Source: JADJEI01 sp035328465 (GTDB lineage Bacteria > Bacteroidota > Ignavibacteria > Ignavibacteriales > Ignavibacteriaceae). From it: DNA of 64,000 nt. Each line of letters opens with the position of its first letter. The stretch's first letter is position 1. The DNA is taken from positions 1-64,000 of the forward strand of contig DAOLIQ010000001.1 in the NCBI GenBank assembly GCA_035328465.1, given 5' to 3'. A program made the position numbers and the translations under genes. Positions 43,184 through 53,045 of this stretch are shown in pieces. Below the pieces are notes generated by a model, which saw only the letters and a program-made list of their open reading frames with translations, was not told where the DNA came from and searched no databases.

Positions 43184-44196
43184 TGGATAAAATTATACGG
43201 GAAAGTGAATACACCATCCTCAGTAATAATTCCTGAAATCAAATGTGATGGAGTAATATCAAAAGCGGGATTGAATGCGTCAACTTCTGAAGGACAAACT
43301 TGAACCCCCTTAAATTCAAGTATTTCTTTTTTACTTCGATACTCAATCTCAATTTCATTTCCAGATGGAATGTGCCTGTCTATTGTTGTTGACGGTGCCG
43401 TGATGTAAAATGGGATATTGTGATAGTTGCAGAGCACAGCAAGATTATATGTTCCGATTTTATTAGCAGTGTCGCCATTTAGAGCAATCCTATCAGCGCC
43501 GGTGATTACTAAATCAACTTTGCTTTGCGCCATTAAAAACGCAGCGGAAGAATCTGTGAGGATTGTAAATGGAATTTCAGAATTATAAAGTTCAAATGCA
43601 GTGAGCCTCGAACCTTGCAGCAACGGTCGCGTTTCATCAGCATAAACGTGAGAGATCAAATCATTTTGATATGCAAATTTGATTATGTTGAATGCTGTTC
43701 CATCACCGCCGGCTGCCAATTTCCCTGTGTTACAATGAGTGAGTACGTTAGATTTTTTGCTGAAAATATTTAAACCATTACGTGCTATGCGATCACAAAA
43801 AGAAATATCCTCTGTGTGGATAGCTTCAACAAAATTTAACAATTTATGGAAGATATCCGGGTCAGAAGAATTTTGATTGAAATAATTTTCCAATTCATTT
43901 AATACTTTAAATAGATTTACCGCCGTTGGTCTTGTGCGTCTCAGCCGTGCAAGAGCTTCGCTGAAATTATTTTGAATAAGATTTTGAGGACAATTTTTTA
44001 CAGATAGTGCTAAAGCATAACCGGCTGTAATTCCTATTGCAGGTGCGCCTCTTATTTCGAGGCGCTCAATAGCGCTTGCTATCCTTTCGTACTGATCTGT
44101 TGTTTCGTAAACTTCTTGAAATGGAAGTTTTGTTTGATCTATAAAAACGAGTTGTTCGTTTTCAAATTTAAAAGAGAAGTAATCTTTATTTTTCAT
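43180..44196 (-). CDS. mtnA: S-methyl-5-thioribose-1-phosphate isomerase
   Basis: MtnA converts methylthioribose-1-phosphate to methylthioribulose-1-phosphate in methionine salvage. The 338-residue protein contains RGAPAIG (49-55), THCNTGKLAAGG with the catalytic Cys155 (153-164), and GADRIALNGDTANKIGTY with the catalytic Asp235 (233-250). These residues distinguish it from eIF2B-related regulatory subunits. It overlaps a PfkB-family kinase by 11 bases and recO by four. No later salvage genes (mtnB, mtnD) adjoin. Confidence 0.93.
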   Translation of the reverse strand: MKNKDYFSFKFENEQLVFIDQTKLPFQEVYETTDQYERIASAIERLEIRGAPAIGITAGYALALSVKNCPQNLIQNNFSEALARLRRTRPTAVNLFKVLNELENYFNQNSSDPDIFHKLLNFVEAIHTEDISFCDRIARNGLNIFSKKSNVLTHCNTGKLAAGGDGTAFNIIKFAYQNDLISHVYADETRPLLQGSRLTAFELYNSEIPFTILTDSSAAFLMAQSKVDLVITGADRIALNGDTANKIGTYNLAVLCNYHNIPFYITAPSTTIDRHIPSGNEIEIEYRSKKEILEFKGVQVCPSEVDAFNPAFDITPSHLISGIITEDGVFTFPYNFIQ

Positions 44197-45100
44197 CGAA
44201 TCTTGATAAGTCTAAAAATTCACGGTACCTGTCTTTAATCATCAAATATGATAGTTGTTCCAGTCCTTTCGTACTGAATTTTTCAACGCAGAAAGAAGCC
44301 ATTGCACTACCATAAACCACAGCACATTTTAAGTTATCAGGTGTTATGTCACCTGATTTAAATAAGTAACCGATAAATCCTCCGGCAAAAGTATCCCCCG
44401 CCCCTGTAGGATCATAAATCAATTCCATTGGATATGCTGGGGCTGAAAAAATAATATCCTCGGTAAAAAGCAGAGCGCCGTGTTCTCCTTTTTTTATGAT
44501 GAGAATTTCCGGACCTAATTTGCGGATTTCGCGGGACGCTTTTATAAGGTTCGGTTCGTGCGCTAGCAATCTTGCTTCAGAATCATTAATGATGAGTACA
44601 TTAACTCGCGGCAATAATTTCAGAAGCTCATCTTTTTTCCCTTCGATCCAATAATTCATAGTATCGCAAACAACGAAATAAGGATTATCCATTTGATCAA
44701 GAACTTTTATTTGAAGTTCGGGATCTATGTTTCCGAGACAAACAAACTTTGCTTTACGCGCTTTTTCAGGAATTATAGGGTTGAATTTCTCGAACACATT
44801 TAATTCGGTCAACAAAGTATCACGCACATTCAAATCATAATGGTATTTGCCAGACCAACGAAAAGTTTTTCCTCCTTCAACTATTTGCAAGCCTTCAAGA
44901 TCAATATTATGGTCTTCTAAAATTTTAATGTATTGTGGAGGAAAATCACTTCCAACAATTCCAACTAGCCTTACCGGTCCTCCAAAATAACTTGCTGCGA
45001 GTGATATGTATGTTGCTGAACCGCCAAGTGCGTTCTCGACCCGGTCGAATGGTGTTGATACTGTATCTAAACCAAGCGAACCTACTACTAATAATCCCAA
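44186..45100 (-). CDS. PfkB-family sugar/nucleoside kinase
   Basis: The 304-residue ribokinase-fold kinase has an N-terminal GGSATYISLAASYFGG substrate loop (26-41) and the C-terminal ATP/anion-hole signature DPTGAGDTFAGGF (230-242) with catalytic Asp236. NDSEARLL (172-179) is the usual NxxE region. It overlaps mtnA, so a pentose or thioribose-type substrate is an attractive guess; adenosine and other sugars are also possible for the family. Specificity cannot be read from sequence. Confidence 0.85.
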   Translation of the reverse strand: MGLLVVGSLGLDTVSTPFDRVENALGGSATYISLAASYFGGPVRLVGIVGSDFPPQYIKILEDHNIDLEGLQIVEGGKTFRWSGKYHYDLNVRDTLLTELNVFEKFNPIIPEKARKAKFVCLGNIDPELQIKVLDQMDNPYFVVCDTMNYWIEGKKDELLKLLPRVNVLIINDSEARLLAHEPNLIKASREIRKLGPEILIIKKGEHGALLFTEDIIFSAPAYPMELIYDPTGAGDTFAGGFIGYLFKSGDITPDNLKCAVVYGSAMASFCVEKFSTKGLEQLSYLMIKDRYREFLDLSRFDEK

Positions 45101-45147
45101 ATTAAACTCCGTTTTTTATAATATTGAAAAATAGTGAAATGAAAGAA

Positions 45148-45612
45148 TTAAATTTTTATTTCTACAAAGTTAAGATAAGACATTCTTTTTGTGAGATACT
45201 CGATAATTATATCAACAGATTTTCTTTGTCCTCCCCAAGCTAAAAGTTTTTTCGCTTCCTGTGCGGTTACCCAACGATAAGTAGAATGCTCATCGCTTAA
45301 AATTATTTCTGAATGATTATCAATTTGCACTAAAAATACAGGCAAAAAGGTTATCAAATCTTTTTCCGGTAAATAAAAAGAATTGATGTTTGGAACGACC
45401 CAAAACTTTTTTGGTTTCAGATTTGTTTCCTCCTGAATTTCTCTCAATGCTGTCTGGAATGCTTTCTCTCCCCTTTTAATCTTACCTGAGACCATTTGCC
45501 ACAAACCGGGATAAATTTCTTTATCCGATCTTTTTAACAAAAGAAATTCAATTTTATTTTCAGTCATTCTAAAAATATGTGCTTCGATCATATTTGAAAT
45601 AAGTTTGGGCAT
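45148..45612 (-). CDS. NUDIX hydrolase
   Basis: The 154-residue enzyme carries a Nudix box at 43-65 (GKIKRGEKAFQTALREIQEE then TNL). It matches G-x5-E-x7-R-E-U-x-E-E-x-G-U, except that the final Gly is Asn. The fold start (MIEAHIFRMTENKIEFLLLK) and YRWVTAQEA are typical of NudB-like nucleotide pyrophosphohydrolases acting on dATP or dihydroneopterin triphosphate. Substrate is unproven. It is 16 bases after the stop of the large outer-membrane protein gene and 47 bases before the kinase. Confidence 0.87.
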   Translation of the reverse strand: MPKLISNMIEAHIFRMTENKIEFLLLKRSDKEIYPGLWQMVSGKIKRGEKAFQTALREIQEETNLKPKKFWVVPNINSFYLPEKDLITFLPVFLVQIDNHSEIILSDEHSTYRWVTAQEAKKLLAWGGQRKSVDIIIEYLTKRMSYLNFVEIKI

Positions 45613-45628
45613 AATTCACTCTTTAAAA

Positions 45629-48600
45629 TTAAAAATAAGCGCGCACTTCTGCTCGTGCGGTATGAACAACTTTACCTCCACCTTGCACTCTGCCATCATA
45701 ACTAAGAGTAGATTGGAGATAAGTGGAAATTCTGTAATCGAAATTTAACCGCCAAAAGTAATTTTTACCAAGTGCATTTCCGCCAGTTAATTCAAATGGA
45801 ATAAAATTTTCGGATGAGTTTGCATTCAATTCATCACGCTGAATTTCAACACGCAATCTTCCGAGCCCCGAAAAAGAAATGTTTAACCTGATCAGTTGTG
45901 AATTTAAATCAATGATAGTTGGATTTGCTGGCAGATCATCTTCGCTGCGACCAATCTTCAATTTGAAACCAATCTCGATATTTCTTTCGGGGCGGTATGA
46001 GAAATCAGTTGATACACTGTTATTGGTTACTAATCTTTTTCGGTTTGATGATTCGGGAGCGCGGACATTATCATTTATTGTACTGATTTCTGTTTGGTTG
46101 CTGACTTCTTCTATCATTTTAAATGTGATACGCAAACTTCTTTCACGGTTGTATGCTCTTTCCACTCCCCCGCTAAACTGATTCAGAGTATTCTTTTCTG
46201 AATATCTGAAACGAAGTGAAAAGTCCTGCTTGTTCTCAAACAGAAAAATATCCTGCTGAAAAAGATTGCTGCCGGTAATAGTTTTTTCTTCATTTTGGAA
46301 TGCAGAAAAATTAAGAAGATAAATCTTTTTATAGTCTTCTTCTGTTGTATTCTCTTCAACACGCCAATAACTTTCTGTTGAAAGCGGCGAAAATAATTTT
46401 CCCGCAATCGACTTATCATTAAACATATCAGCAAAATTTAATTTCCACCTTGTACTGGTTTTCAGATTTATCACCGGGAACAATTCATCAGTAGGAATAT
46501 TTACTAAAATATATTCTCCATCAAAGAGTGTTGGTTCAAATTCATTTTCATCGGCGATTCCATTGTTATTAATATCTCCAAGATACCGATAACTTCCCGT
46601 TCCCTTCTCAACGCGCACAAAAATTCTTTCTATCTTTGCAGATTTTTGTGTTGATACTTCATAAAATAAATCACCGTTTAAAATTTTTTCTATCGGAATA
46701 AATTTATTTTGCGTCCTAATGAGGATTGTCTCGTTATCAAGCAAACCCTTTAGTTTGAATTCATCGGAGTATTGTTTTTTTCGGTACGTAAATGAAAATA
46801 ATGAATTGACCTCTCGAATTCCGCTGTAACTCATTTCATAAAACTGAGCACGTGAATCAGACTCCCTTACAAGTTTGCCATTGATAGGGAAGTAATCTTG
46901 CCTCAGGGAATATTTAACAGAAAGTTTTAGTCCTTCATACTCAATTAGTTGCAGGTATGGATTTACCTCGTAATATTTTAAACTGGACGAAGATAAAGAA
47001 TCGTTTGAAATGAATTTGTCGTTTTTATTTTCAGAAAGGAATTCTACCCCGGGCTTTAACTGCCAGAAGGTATAGTAAGCATCTCCTTTTTGACGCAGCC
47101 ATTTGCTGGTGAGTAACTTTGATACACTTTTTACATAATCAAAATTATAGTCAATGTTATAGGAAGTATTATCTGTAAATTTTAAAATATTATTATAACG
47201 ATCGGAGCTAAAAACATCTCCTTGCTTCAAGATTCCTATTGAGGTATTTATAAAAAGTTGTTCGGTAGGAATTAATTGCAGACTGAGTTCACGTAACGAC
47301 TCATTTTGCGGTTCTGACAGAGAAGATAAATTATAATTACGATTAAACTCAACTTCATTAAATCTATCGGGCGATGTGAACCTGCTTAAAACAAATCTGT
47401 CTTTGTAAGATACTCCCGCTTTGCCAAGGCTAATTGAACCAAGATTAATTTCCTGGGGATTAATTTTGAGAAAAATATTTCTGGCATATCCGTAATCATC
47501 ACCTTTGTCCAAATCAGATAAACGATTTTTGTCCCATAGACTTCCAGCATATTCTAAGCTAAGCGAAACGTCCTTCCACGGAGTTATATCAAATACAAGA
47601 TTTGCAATTTGCTTTAGTTCTGGAAGGGGCAAAAAAGATATTGGCAGATAAGTTCCCATTCCGATTCCTACAAAACGATAATTACCCAGTGTTTCACGTA
47701 TGTAATCTCCTTTACCTTCGCCTACAAAACTAAACGACACATTATAAACTGAAGCGGAGTCGCCCGGTAAATAAACATAATAAGAAAATTGCTGGTTTGA
47801 AATTAATGTATCAACTTTAAAATAAGTTCCGTGAATGTTTCCGAGCGAATCAGGAGCTGCTAACGATACACCTGATTTCACAGCTTTATTCCTATCATCG
47901 CCGGCATTCTTCAAATTTTCTTTATCTGAATCGGAAAGAATTATATCAATTGGAGCATCCTGATCATCGCCTTCGCGCAAATACTGAAATTTTACGCTCA
48001 TCTTATCTTCAAACAGCAACCCTTCTGCACCAGCTCCGAAAACATTTCGCGCATATCTTCTATCTGTATATTCAAAATCAATATTTATCCGGCTTGCTGA
48101 AGTAATTAATTTTTTCGGAGTAAAAGTTACTGAAGCATTTGAGTAATCGATTGTGTAATCATTCCCCTCCCCTCTAACCAGTTCAATTCCATCGAGATAG
48201 ACTCGTTCACTTCCGGCAATAATGATAATGTCCGGTTCACTGTTTATTCCACTTAATCTGTAAGGTCCTTGTACTCCATCAATTCCTAAAAGATTATTTG
48301 AATTAAACTTTCCTTTCGAACTTGCAATACCGAGATAGCCCTTTTGTCCTTCATAGAAAAACTCGCCTATCAAACCCTGTAGCTTTCTATTAATAACTCC
48401 GAATTCACCGAACTTTTTATTGAGTTCATAATCACCAAAAGTTCCGATTGCATTTTTATGTTTTATTTGGATGAAAACCTTATCGAGTTCTTCAAGGCGC
48501 TCTGTATTTCCTTCTGGTTGAATAGGGGTGTTTTCATCTGTAAGTGCTGCAACAATTTCAATATCGTCGGATAACTTTCCTGCAAGCTGAAGCCGCAAGC

Positions 48601-49102
48601 CGCTGTTCAGTGTGAAATCTTTTGTAGTCCCTACAGTAAAACCGCGAACAATTGTTCCGCTTTTTTCCATGCTGCTTCCAAAAATTGATTCGGTACTGAA
48701 AATACCTGAATCCAATTTGCTGATCAGAAGACTATCACCTGTTTCTGTATCAACGCGCAGAATCAAACTTCTTCGTTTATATTCTTTTTGGAGAGAAATT
48801 TTTATTGTTTGATATGAAACGATTAGAGTATCAAAAATTGAATAAGGAAGCGAGTCTGATAATTGAAAAAACCCTTTCGAATATTGGAAAGAATAATCCT
48901 GATTAGAAAGAATATTCCCCCGCAAAATTATTTTTTCGGTTTGAGGGATAATATTGACTTGGGAAATAAAATATTTATTATCAAAATTGATTGGGATTGT
49001 GTCTTGCACAAACGATGAAAAATATTTTTGTTGGCTCCAAACTGAATTAGAAGCGGCCAATAAAAAAAATAATAAAACGAAATGTTTAATGATAAACTTC
49101 AA
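45629..49102 (-). CDS. Large outer-membrane beta-barrel protein of unknown function
   Basis: The 1157-residue protein has a signal peptide (FIIKHFVLLFFLLAASNSVWSQ). Its length is mostly alternating polar/aromatic beta strands, and it ends in the aromatic RAEVRAYF, typical of a barrel terminus. A repeated element around RVYLDGIELVRGEGNDYTID and VTFTPKKLITSASRINIDF (about 315-360) resembles units seen in large FCB-group surface proteins such as the SprA class, but it is far shorter than SprA. YLGDINNNGIADENEFE (about 840-856) looks like a calcium-binding DxNxxGxxD-type loop. No enzyme motif is seen. The most that can be said is an outer-membrane structural or transport protein. Confidence 0.7.
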   Translation of the reverse strand: MKFIIKHFVLLFFLLAASNSVWSQQKYFSSFVQDTIPINFDNKYFISQVNIIPQTEKIILRGNILSNQDYSFQYSKGFFQLSDSLPYSIFDTLIVSYQTIKISLQKEYKRRSLILRVDTETGDSLLISKLDSGIFSTESIFGSSMEKSGTIVRGFTVGTTKDFTLNSGLRLQLAGKLSDDIEIVAALTDENTPIQPEGNTERLEELDKVFIQIKHKNAIGTFGDYELNKKFGEFGVINRKLQGLIGEFFYEGQKGYLGIASSKGKFNSNNLLGIDGVQGPYRLSGINSEPDIIIIAGSERVYLDGIELVRGEGNDYTIDYSNASVTFTPKKLITSASRINIDFEYTDRRYARNVFGAGAEGLLFEDKMSVKFQYLREGDDQDAPIDIILSDSDKENLKNAGDDRNKAVKSGVSLAAPDSLGNIHGTYFKVDTLISNQQFSYYVYLPGDSASVYNVSFSFVGEGKGDYIRETLGNYRFVGIGMGTYLPISFLPLPELKQIANLVFDITPWKDVSLSLEYAGSLWDKNRLSDLDKGDDYGYARNIFLKINPQEINLGSISLGKAGVSYKDRFVLSRFTSPDRFNEVEFNRNYNLSSLSEPQNESLRELSLQLIPTEQLFINTSIGILKQGDVFSSDRYNNILKFTDNTSYNIDYNFDYVKSVSKLLTSKWLRQKGDAYYTFWQLKPGVEFLSENKNDKFISNDSLSSSSLKYYEVNPYLQLIEYEGLKLSVKYSLRQDYFPINGKLVRESDSRAQFYEMSYSGIREVNSLFSFTYRKKQYSDEFKLKGLLDNETILIRTQNKFIPIEKILNGDLFYEVSTQKSAKIERIFVRVEKGTGSYRYLGDINNNGIADENEFEPTLFDGEYILVNIPTDELFPVINLKTSTRWKLNFADMFNDKSIAGKLFSPLSTESYWRVEENTTEEDYKKIYLLNFSAFQNEEKTITGSNLFQQDIFLFENKQDFSLRFRYSEKNTLNQFSGGVERAYNRERSLRITFKMIEEVSNQTEISTINDNVRAPESSNRKRLVTNNSVSTDFSYRPERNIEIGFKLKIGRSEDDLPANPTIIDLNSQLIRLNISFSGLGRLRVEIQRDELNANSSENFIPFELTGGNALGKNYFWRLNFDYRISTYLQSTLSYDGRVQGGGKVVHTARAEVRAYF

Positions 49103-49208
49103 AAGATGATTAAAATTTTTTAACGAACTAATCTACTTTGATGAAGTTCATTTATCAAGTCTAATGTTTAAACATAAGACAGATCATAAAATCTTTGAAT
49201 TAATAAAT

Positions 49209-50441
49209 TTATTCATATCTCAACGCTTCAATTGGGTCCAGGTTTGCAGCTTTGTAAGCAGGATAAGTTCCGAATACGATTCCGACAAAAACGCAAAGTG
49301 TAAGTCCGATAAATACCCAATCAAGCGGGATTGCAGCTTCAGCATTCAAAAAACTACCTGCAAAATTACCTACTCCCACCCCAAGAAGTATTCCGATAAA
49401 ACCACCTATCAAGCATAAGATAATGGCTTCAATCAAAAACTGAACTAAGATATTCGAACGCTTCGCCCCGATTGCTTTGCGTATTCCAATTTCTCTTGTG
49501 CGTTCAGTTACAGAGACAAGCATAATATTCATAATCCCCACCCCTGCAGCAAGCAGTGCAATTATGGAAATAACCATCGCACCTATTCGTATGCCTTCGG
49601 TTATTCCGTTTATTTGACCGATCAAAGACTCGTTACTAAAAATATCAAAATCATTTTCCTCTCCCGGTGGAACTTTACGAATAGTTCGCATATAACCAAT
49701 TGCTGTTTCGATAGCAGCATTGTAATCCTGCTTACCGTAGGACATAACTGTAATCTCAACACTTCTTCCGGTCTTACCATACATCGATTCAAAAGTGCTA
49801 ATCGGAATAACTATATAATTGTCCATACTTTGTCCAAAGAATTCGGGCATCTTTTCCATTAAGCCAATCACTTGCAAAGGTTTGTTATCAACCTTAATAG
49901 TCAAGCCAACCGGGTCAAGGTTGGGGAAAAGTTTTTCTCTGATATCCTGCCCGAGCAAACAAACATTGTTGGAATAATCAATATCAGTTTTTCTGATTTC
50001 CCTCCCATGGTCGAGTGTAACATTGTTTGTTTTCATTCCGCCCTCAGTAATCCCTACGATGAAACTATTTGGATTCGTTTCGAGATTTCTAAATTTGATT
50101 ACCTTCCCGCCTACAGTTAATTGCGCGGCGGTATATTTAGCTTGTGTCATCATTTCTTCAAAGCGATAATAATCCTCAAGCGTAATATCCTCACGGTTGC
50201 GAAGCTTTTTCCATTCGTCATGACCGCCGGTATTAATTGCTGGAAATTTTTGGATTTGAAAAGTGTTTTTGCTCAGAAATGATATTCCGCTCTCGATACT
50301 ATTTTGAAGCATCGTTATGATAGTCATTATTACAATGATCGAAAAGATTCCGACAACAACACCAAGGATAGTTAGTATTGTTCTGAGTTTGTTACTTTTT
50401 AATGATTGTAACGAAAGTGAAAATATTTGAGATAGAAGCAT
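49209..50441 (-). CDS. MacB-like ABC permease (FtsX fold), copy 1
   Basis: The 410-residue permease has the MacB layout. One N-terminal helix (about 20-45; LRTILTILGVVVGIFSIIVI) is followed by a large periplasmic MacB-PCD domain (about 50-270) and three C-terminal helices. TERTREIGIRKAIGAK (about 312-327) and DPIEALRYE at the very end are FtsX-family signatures. It is a tandem paralog of the gene just upstream, sharing long identical stretches. ABC proteins of this kind work as mechanotransmitters for efflux or lipoprotein release, not classic channels. It is the most distal gene of the cluster. Confidence 0.9.
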   Translation of the reverse strand: MLLSQIFSLSLQSLKSNKLRTILTILGVVVGIFSIIVIMTIITMLQNSIESGISFLSKNTFQIQKFPAINTGGHDEWKKLRNREDITLEDYYRFEEMMTQAKYTAAQLTVGGKVIKFRNLETNPNSFIVGITEGGMKTNNVTLDHGREIRKTDIDYSNNVCLLGQDIREKLFPNLDPVGLTIKVDNKPLQVIGLMEKMPEFFGQSMDNYIVIPISTFESMYGKTGRSVEITVMSYGKQDYNAAIETAIGYMRTIRKVPPGEENDFDIFSNESLIGQINGITEGIRIGAMVISIIALLAAGVGIMNIMLVSVTERTREIGIRKAIGAKRSNILVQFLIEAIILCLIGGFIGILLGVGVGNFAGSFLNAEAAIPLDWVFIGLTLCVFVGIVFGTYPAYKAANLDPIEALRYE

Positions 50442-50544
50442 AAATCCAGCACTATAAAATTCTTTTAAAATACTTTAAAGTAACTTAATAAAATTTACCG
50501 ATCTATGTCTAATCATATAAATTGAACTTGAAGAGATATTCTTT

Positions 50545-51777
50545 TTACTCATACCTCAATGCTTCGATTGGATCTAAGTTAGCTGCTTTATAAGCCGGAT
50601 AAGTGCCGAAAACAAGTCCCACCAGAACACACAGTGAAAGACCAATTAAAATCCAATCAATTGGAATTGCAGACTGCGCATTTAAAAAACTTCCTGCGAA
50701 ATTTCCAAGCCCCACTCCAATTACAATTCCGATAACCCCGCCTATTAAACAAAGTACTATAGCTTCAAATAAAAACTGCATTAAGATATTTTTACTTTTT
50801 GCACCGATTGCTTTTCTAATTCCGATTTCTCGCGTTCGTTCTGTAACCGATACAAGCATAATATTCATAATTCCAATTCCCGCTGCAATCAATGCAATGA
50901 TCGATACCACTAAAGCACCAATTCGTATTCCGCCAGTAATATTATTTACCTGCCCGATTAGTGAATCATTACTGAATATAGAAAAATCATTTTCTTCACC
51001 TGCAGGAACTTTCCGTATTGTACGCATATACCCAATGGCAGATTCAATCACTTCATCATAATCTGCTTTGCTATAAGACATAACAGTGATGTTGACGCTG
51101 TTGTTATACTTTCCATAAAAACTTTGAAAAGTAGTAATTGGCATTACTACAAAGTCATCTCTACTCGAACCAAACATAGCTGGCTGTCTTTCAAGAACAC
51201 CAATAACTTTCATTGGTCGTCCATCAACGCGAACAGTTAGACCGACAGGAATTATTTGACCGAATATCTTATCAACGATATCATAGCCAAGCAAACAAAC
51301 ATTATTTGAATATTGAATGTCGGTTTCCATAAAGTCACGACCATATTCAACATTCCAGTTATTCGTTTTCATCGCATCAGTTGTAATTCCAGATACGCTG
51401 ATATTTGGATTGGTCTCATTGTTCCCATACTTGATTACCTTTCCGAACTGCCATTGCTCGGCACCGACATACTTAGCTTGAGTCAGAAGAGCTTTTAACC
51501 TCTCAGCATCTTCGATTGTTATGTCTTTTCTATTGCGCAAAATCCTTTCTGCGTCCGCACCACCCTCCTGCATTCTACTGAACTTTTCTATCTGAAAAGT
51601 ATTTTTATTCAGCATTGATAAGCCGCTTTCGATACTATTCTGAAGCATCGTGATAATTGTCATTATAACAATGATTGAAAAAATTCCCACAACTATTCCA
51701 AGAATTGTCAGCGAAGTACGAAGCTTATTATTTTTTAGAGACTGAAGTGAAAGGCTAAATACTTGTGATATTTTCAT
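50545..51777 (-). CDS. MacB-like ABC permease (FtsX fold), copy 2
   Basis: This 410-residue permease has the same topology and motifs as its neighbour at 49209-50441. They are almost identical in the first helix and the last 100 residues but differ in the periplasmic domain (for example MQEGGADAERILRNRKDI against INTGGHDEWKKLRNREDI). This suggests an older tandem duplication with diverged substrate-facing regions. It overlaps the third permease by one base (TAATG) and is separated from copy 1 by 103 bases. Confidence 0.9.
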   Translation of the reverse strand: MKISQVFSLSLQSLKNNKLRTSLTILGIVVGIFSIIVIMTIITMLQNSIESGLSMLNKNTFQIEKFSRMQEGGADAERILRNRKDITIEDAERLKALLTQAKYVGAEQWQFGKVIKYGNNETNPNISVSGITTDAMKTNNWNVEYGRDFMETDIQYSNNVCLLGYDIVDKIFGQIIPVGLTVRVDGRPMKVIGVLERQPAMFGSSRDDFVVMPITTFQSFYGKYNNSVNITVMSYSKADYDEVIESAIGYMRTIRKVPAGEENDFSIFSNDSLIGQVNNITGGIRIGALVVSIIALIAAGIGIMNIMLVSVTERTREIGIRKAIGAKSKNILMQFLFEAIVLCLIGGVIGIVIGVGLGNFAGSFLNAQSAIPIDWILIGLSLCVLVGLVFGTYPAYKAANLDPIEALRYE

Positions 51778-53012
51778 TACTCATACCTCAATGCTTCAAC
51801 AGGATCTAACTTTGCCGCCGTATAAGCTGGGGCTAAACCTGAAATTATTCCCGTGAGTAGCGATACAAAAATTGCCAGAATTACTGCGTCATACTGAATT
51901 GAAGTAGGAATAAATTGATCAACAAGCATGCTTAAAAGAACTGCCGCAATTAAACCTGCAAGCCCGCCAACCAAACAAATTACAGAAGATTCGAGCAAAA
52001 ACTGAAATAGAATGGTTCTTCGTTTGGCTCCGATGGCTTTACGGATACCGATTTCTTTTGTTCTCTCTTTAACAGAAACAAACATTATATTCATTATTCC
52101 GATTGCGCCGACAAATAACGAAAGACCCGTTATAAATAATCCGGCAATCTGAATTACCCCCACCACCTGGTTGTAATTATCAACTAATCCTTCTTGTTGA
52201 TTGATTGAGAAATCATTTTCTTCACTGTATTTTAACCCCCTGATTTTTCTCATAATACCTTCAGCTTCTGCTTTAGTCTCTTCAAGCATTGCCGGGTTTT
52301 GCGCACGGACATTTATTGTTATCGAGCCAAAAGTTTCATTCATAAAATATTTGAAAATCGTTCCAATTGGTACAAAGACTTGATTATCGGGATTCCAGGG
52401 GCCGAGAATAAAGCTGCCTTGTTCAGTCAACACACCAACGACTTTAAAATTTTGCGGTCCGACTTTAATTGTTTTATCCAATGCATCACCAAGAGGGAAA
52501 AGAGTCTTTGCAATTTCACTGCCGATCACCGCAACATTTCTTGATCCTTCACTTTCTATATCTGAATAAAATCTGCCTTGAGCAAAAGAAAAATTAGTAG
52601 TCATAACATAATCAGCATTTGAACCATTGCAGTTTGCTGATTCAACTCTCCTATCTCCAAACTTAATTGTTTGCTGTGTATTGAGCACAGGTGCAACTGC
52701 AAGTGGAAGGTTTGCCATTTCTTTAAATTTATTGAAGTCATCCATATCAAGATTTTTTCTATTGCGAAGTTTCCACCAATCAACATTTCCAAACCACGCC
52801 CATTTATCTATGTAAAGTACGTCTGAACCTAAAGCGCTAATTCCATTTTGAAATGAATTATCAATGCCTTTAATAGCGGTTGACATTAACACGACTACAG
52901 TGATTCCGATAAATATTCCGAGCATCGTAAGAATTGCTCTAACTTTATTCGAACGAATTGCACGAAGCGCAATCAACAATCCTTCTTTTAATTCAAATAA
53001 AAAATTTGACAT
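51777..53012 (-). CDS. MacB-like ABC permease (FtsX fold), divergent third member
   Basis: The 411-residue permease has the MacB topology: first helix at about 23-45 (RAILTMLGIFIGITVVVLMS), periplasmic domain about 50-275, then three helices. It has VKERTKEIGIRKAIGAKRR and the terminal LDPVEALRYE. It is clearly diverged from the two 410-residue paralogs downstream, so it represents a separate subunit type. It follows the ATPase gene by 33 bases. Confidence 0.9.
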   Translation of the reverse strand: MSNFLFELKEGLLIALRAIRSNKVRAILTMLGIFIGITVVVLMSTAIKGIDNSFQNGISALGSDVLYIDKWAWFGNVDWWKLRNRKNLDMDDFNKFKEMANLPLAVAPVLNTQQTIKFGDRRVESANCNGSNADYVMTTNFSFAQGRFYSDIESEGSRNVAVIGSEIAKTLFPLGDALDKTIKVGPQNFKVVGVLTEQGSFILGPWNPDNQVFVPIGTIFKYFMNETFGSITINVRAQNPAMLEETKAEAEGIMRKIRGLKYSEENDFSINQQEGLVDNYNQVVGVIQIAGLFITGLSLFVGAIGIMNIMFVSVKERTKEIGIRKAIGAKRRTILFQFLLESSVICLVGGLAGLIAAVLLSMLVDQFIPTSIQYDAVILAIFVSLLTGIISGLAPAYTAAKLDPVEALRYE

Positions 53013-53045
53013 GTTTGTTTAACTTCTTTCTCTTGCAAATTCAAT

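Noticed and set aside
50603..51061. Plus-strand frame of 152 codons
   Set aside because: It is antisense to permease copy 2; the matching region of copy 1 keeps no equivalent long frame, so it is not conserved between paralogs.
49209..51777. Assembly duplication of the two tandem permeases
   Set aside because: The two proteins differ throughout the periplasmic domain and have different flanking sequence, so they are genuine diverged paralogs.
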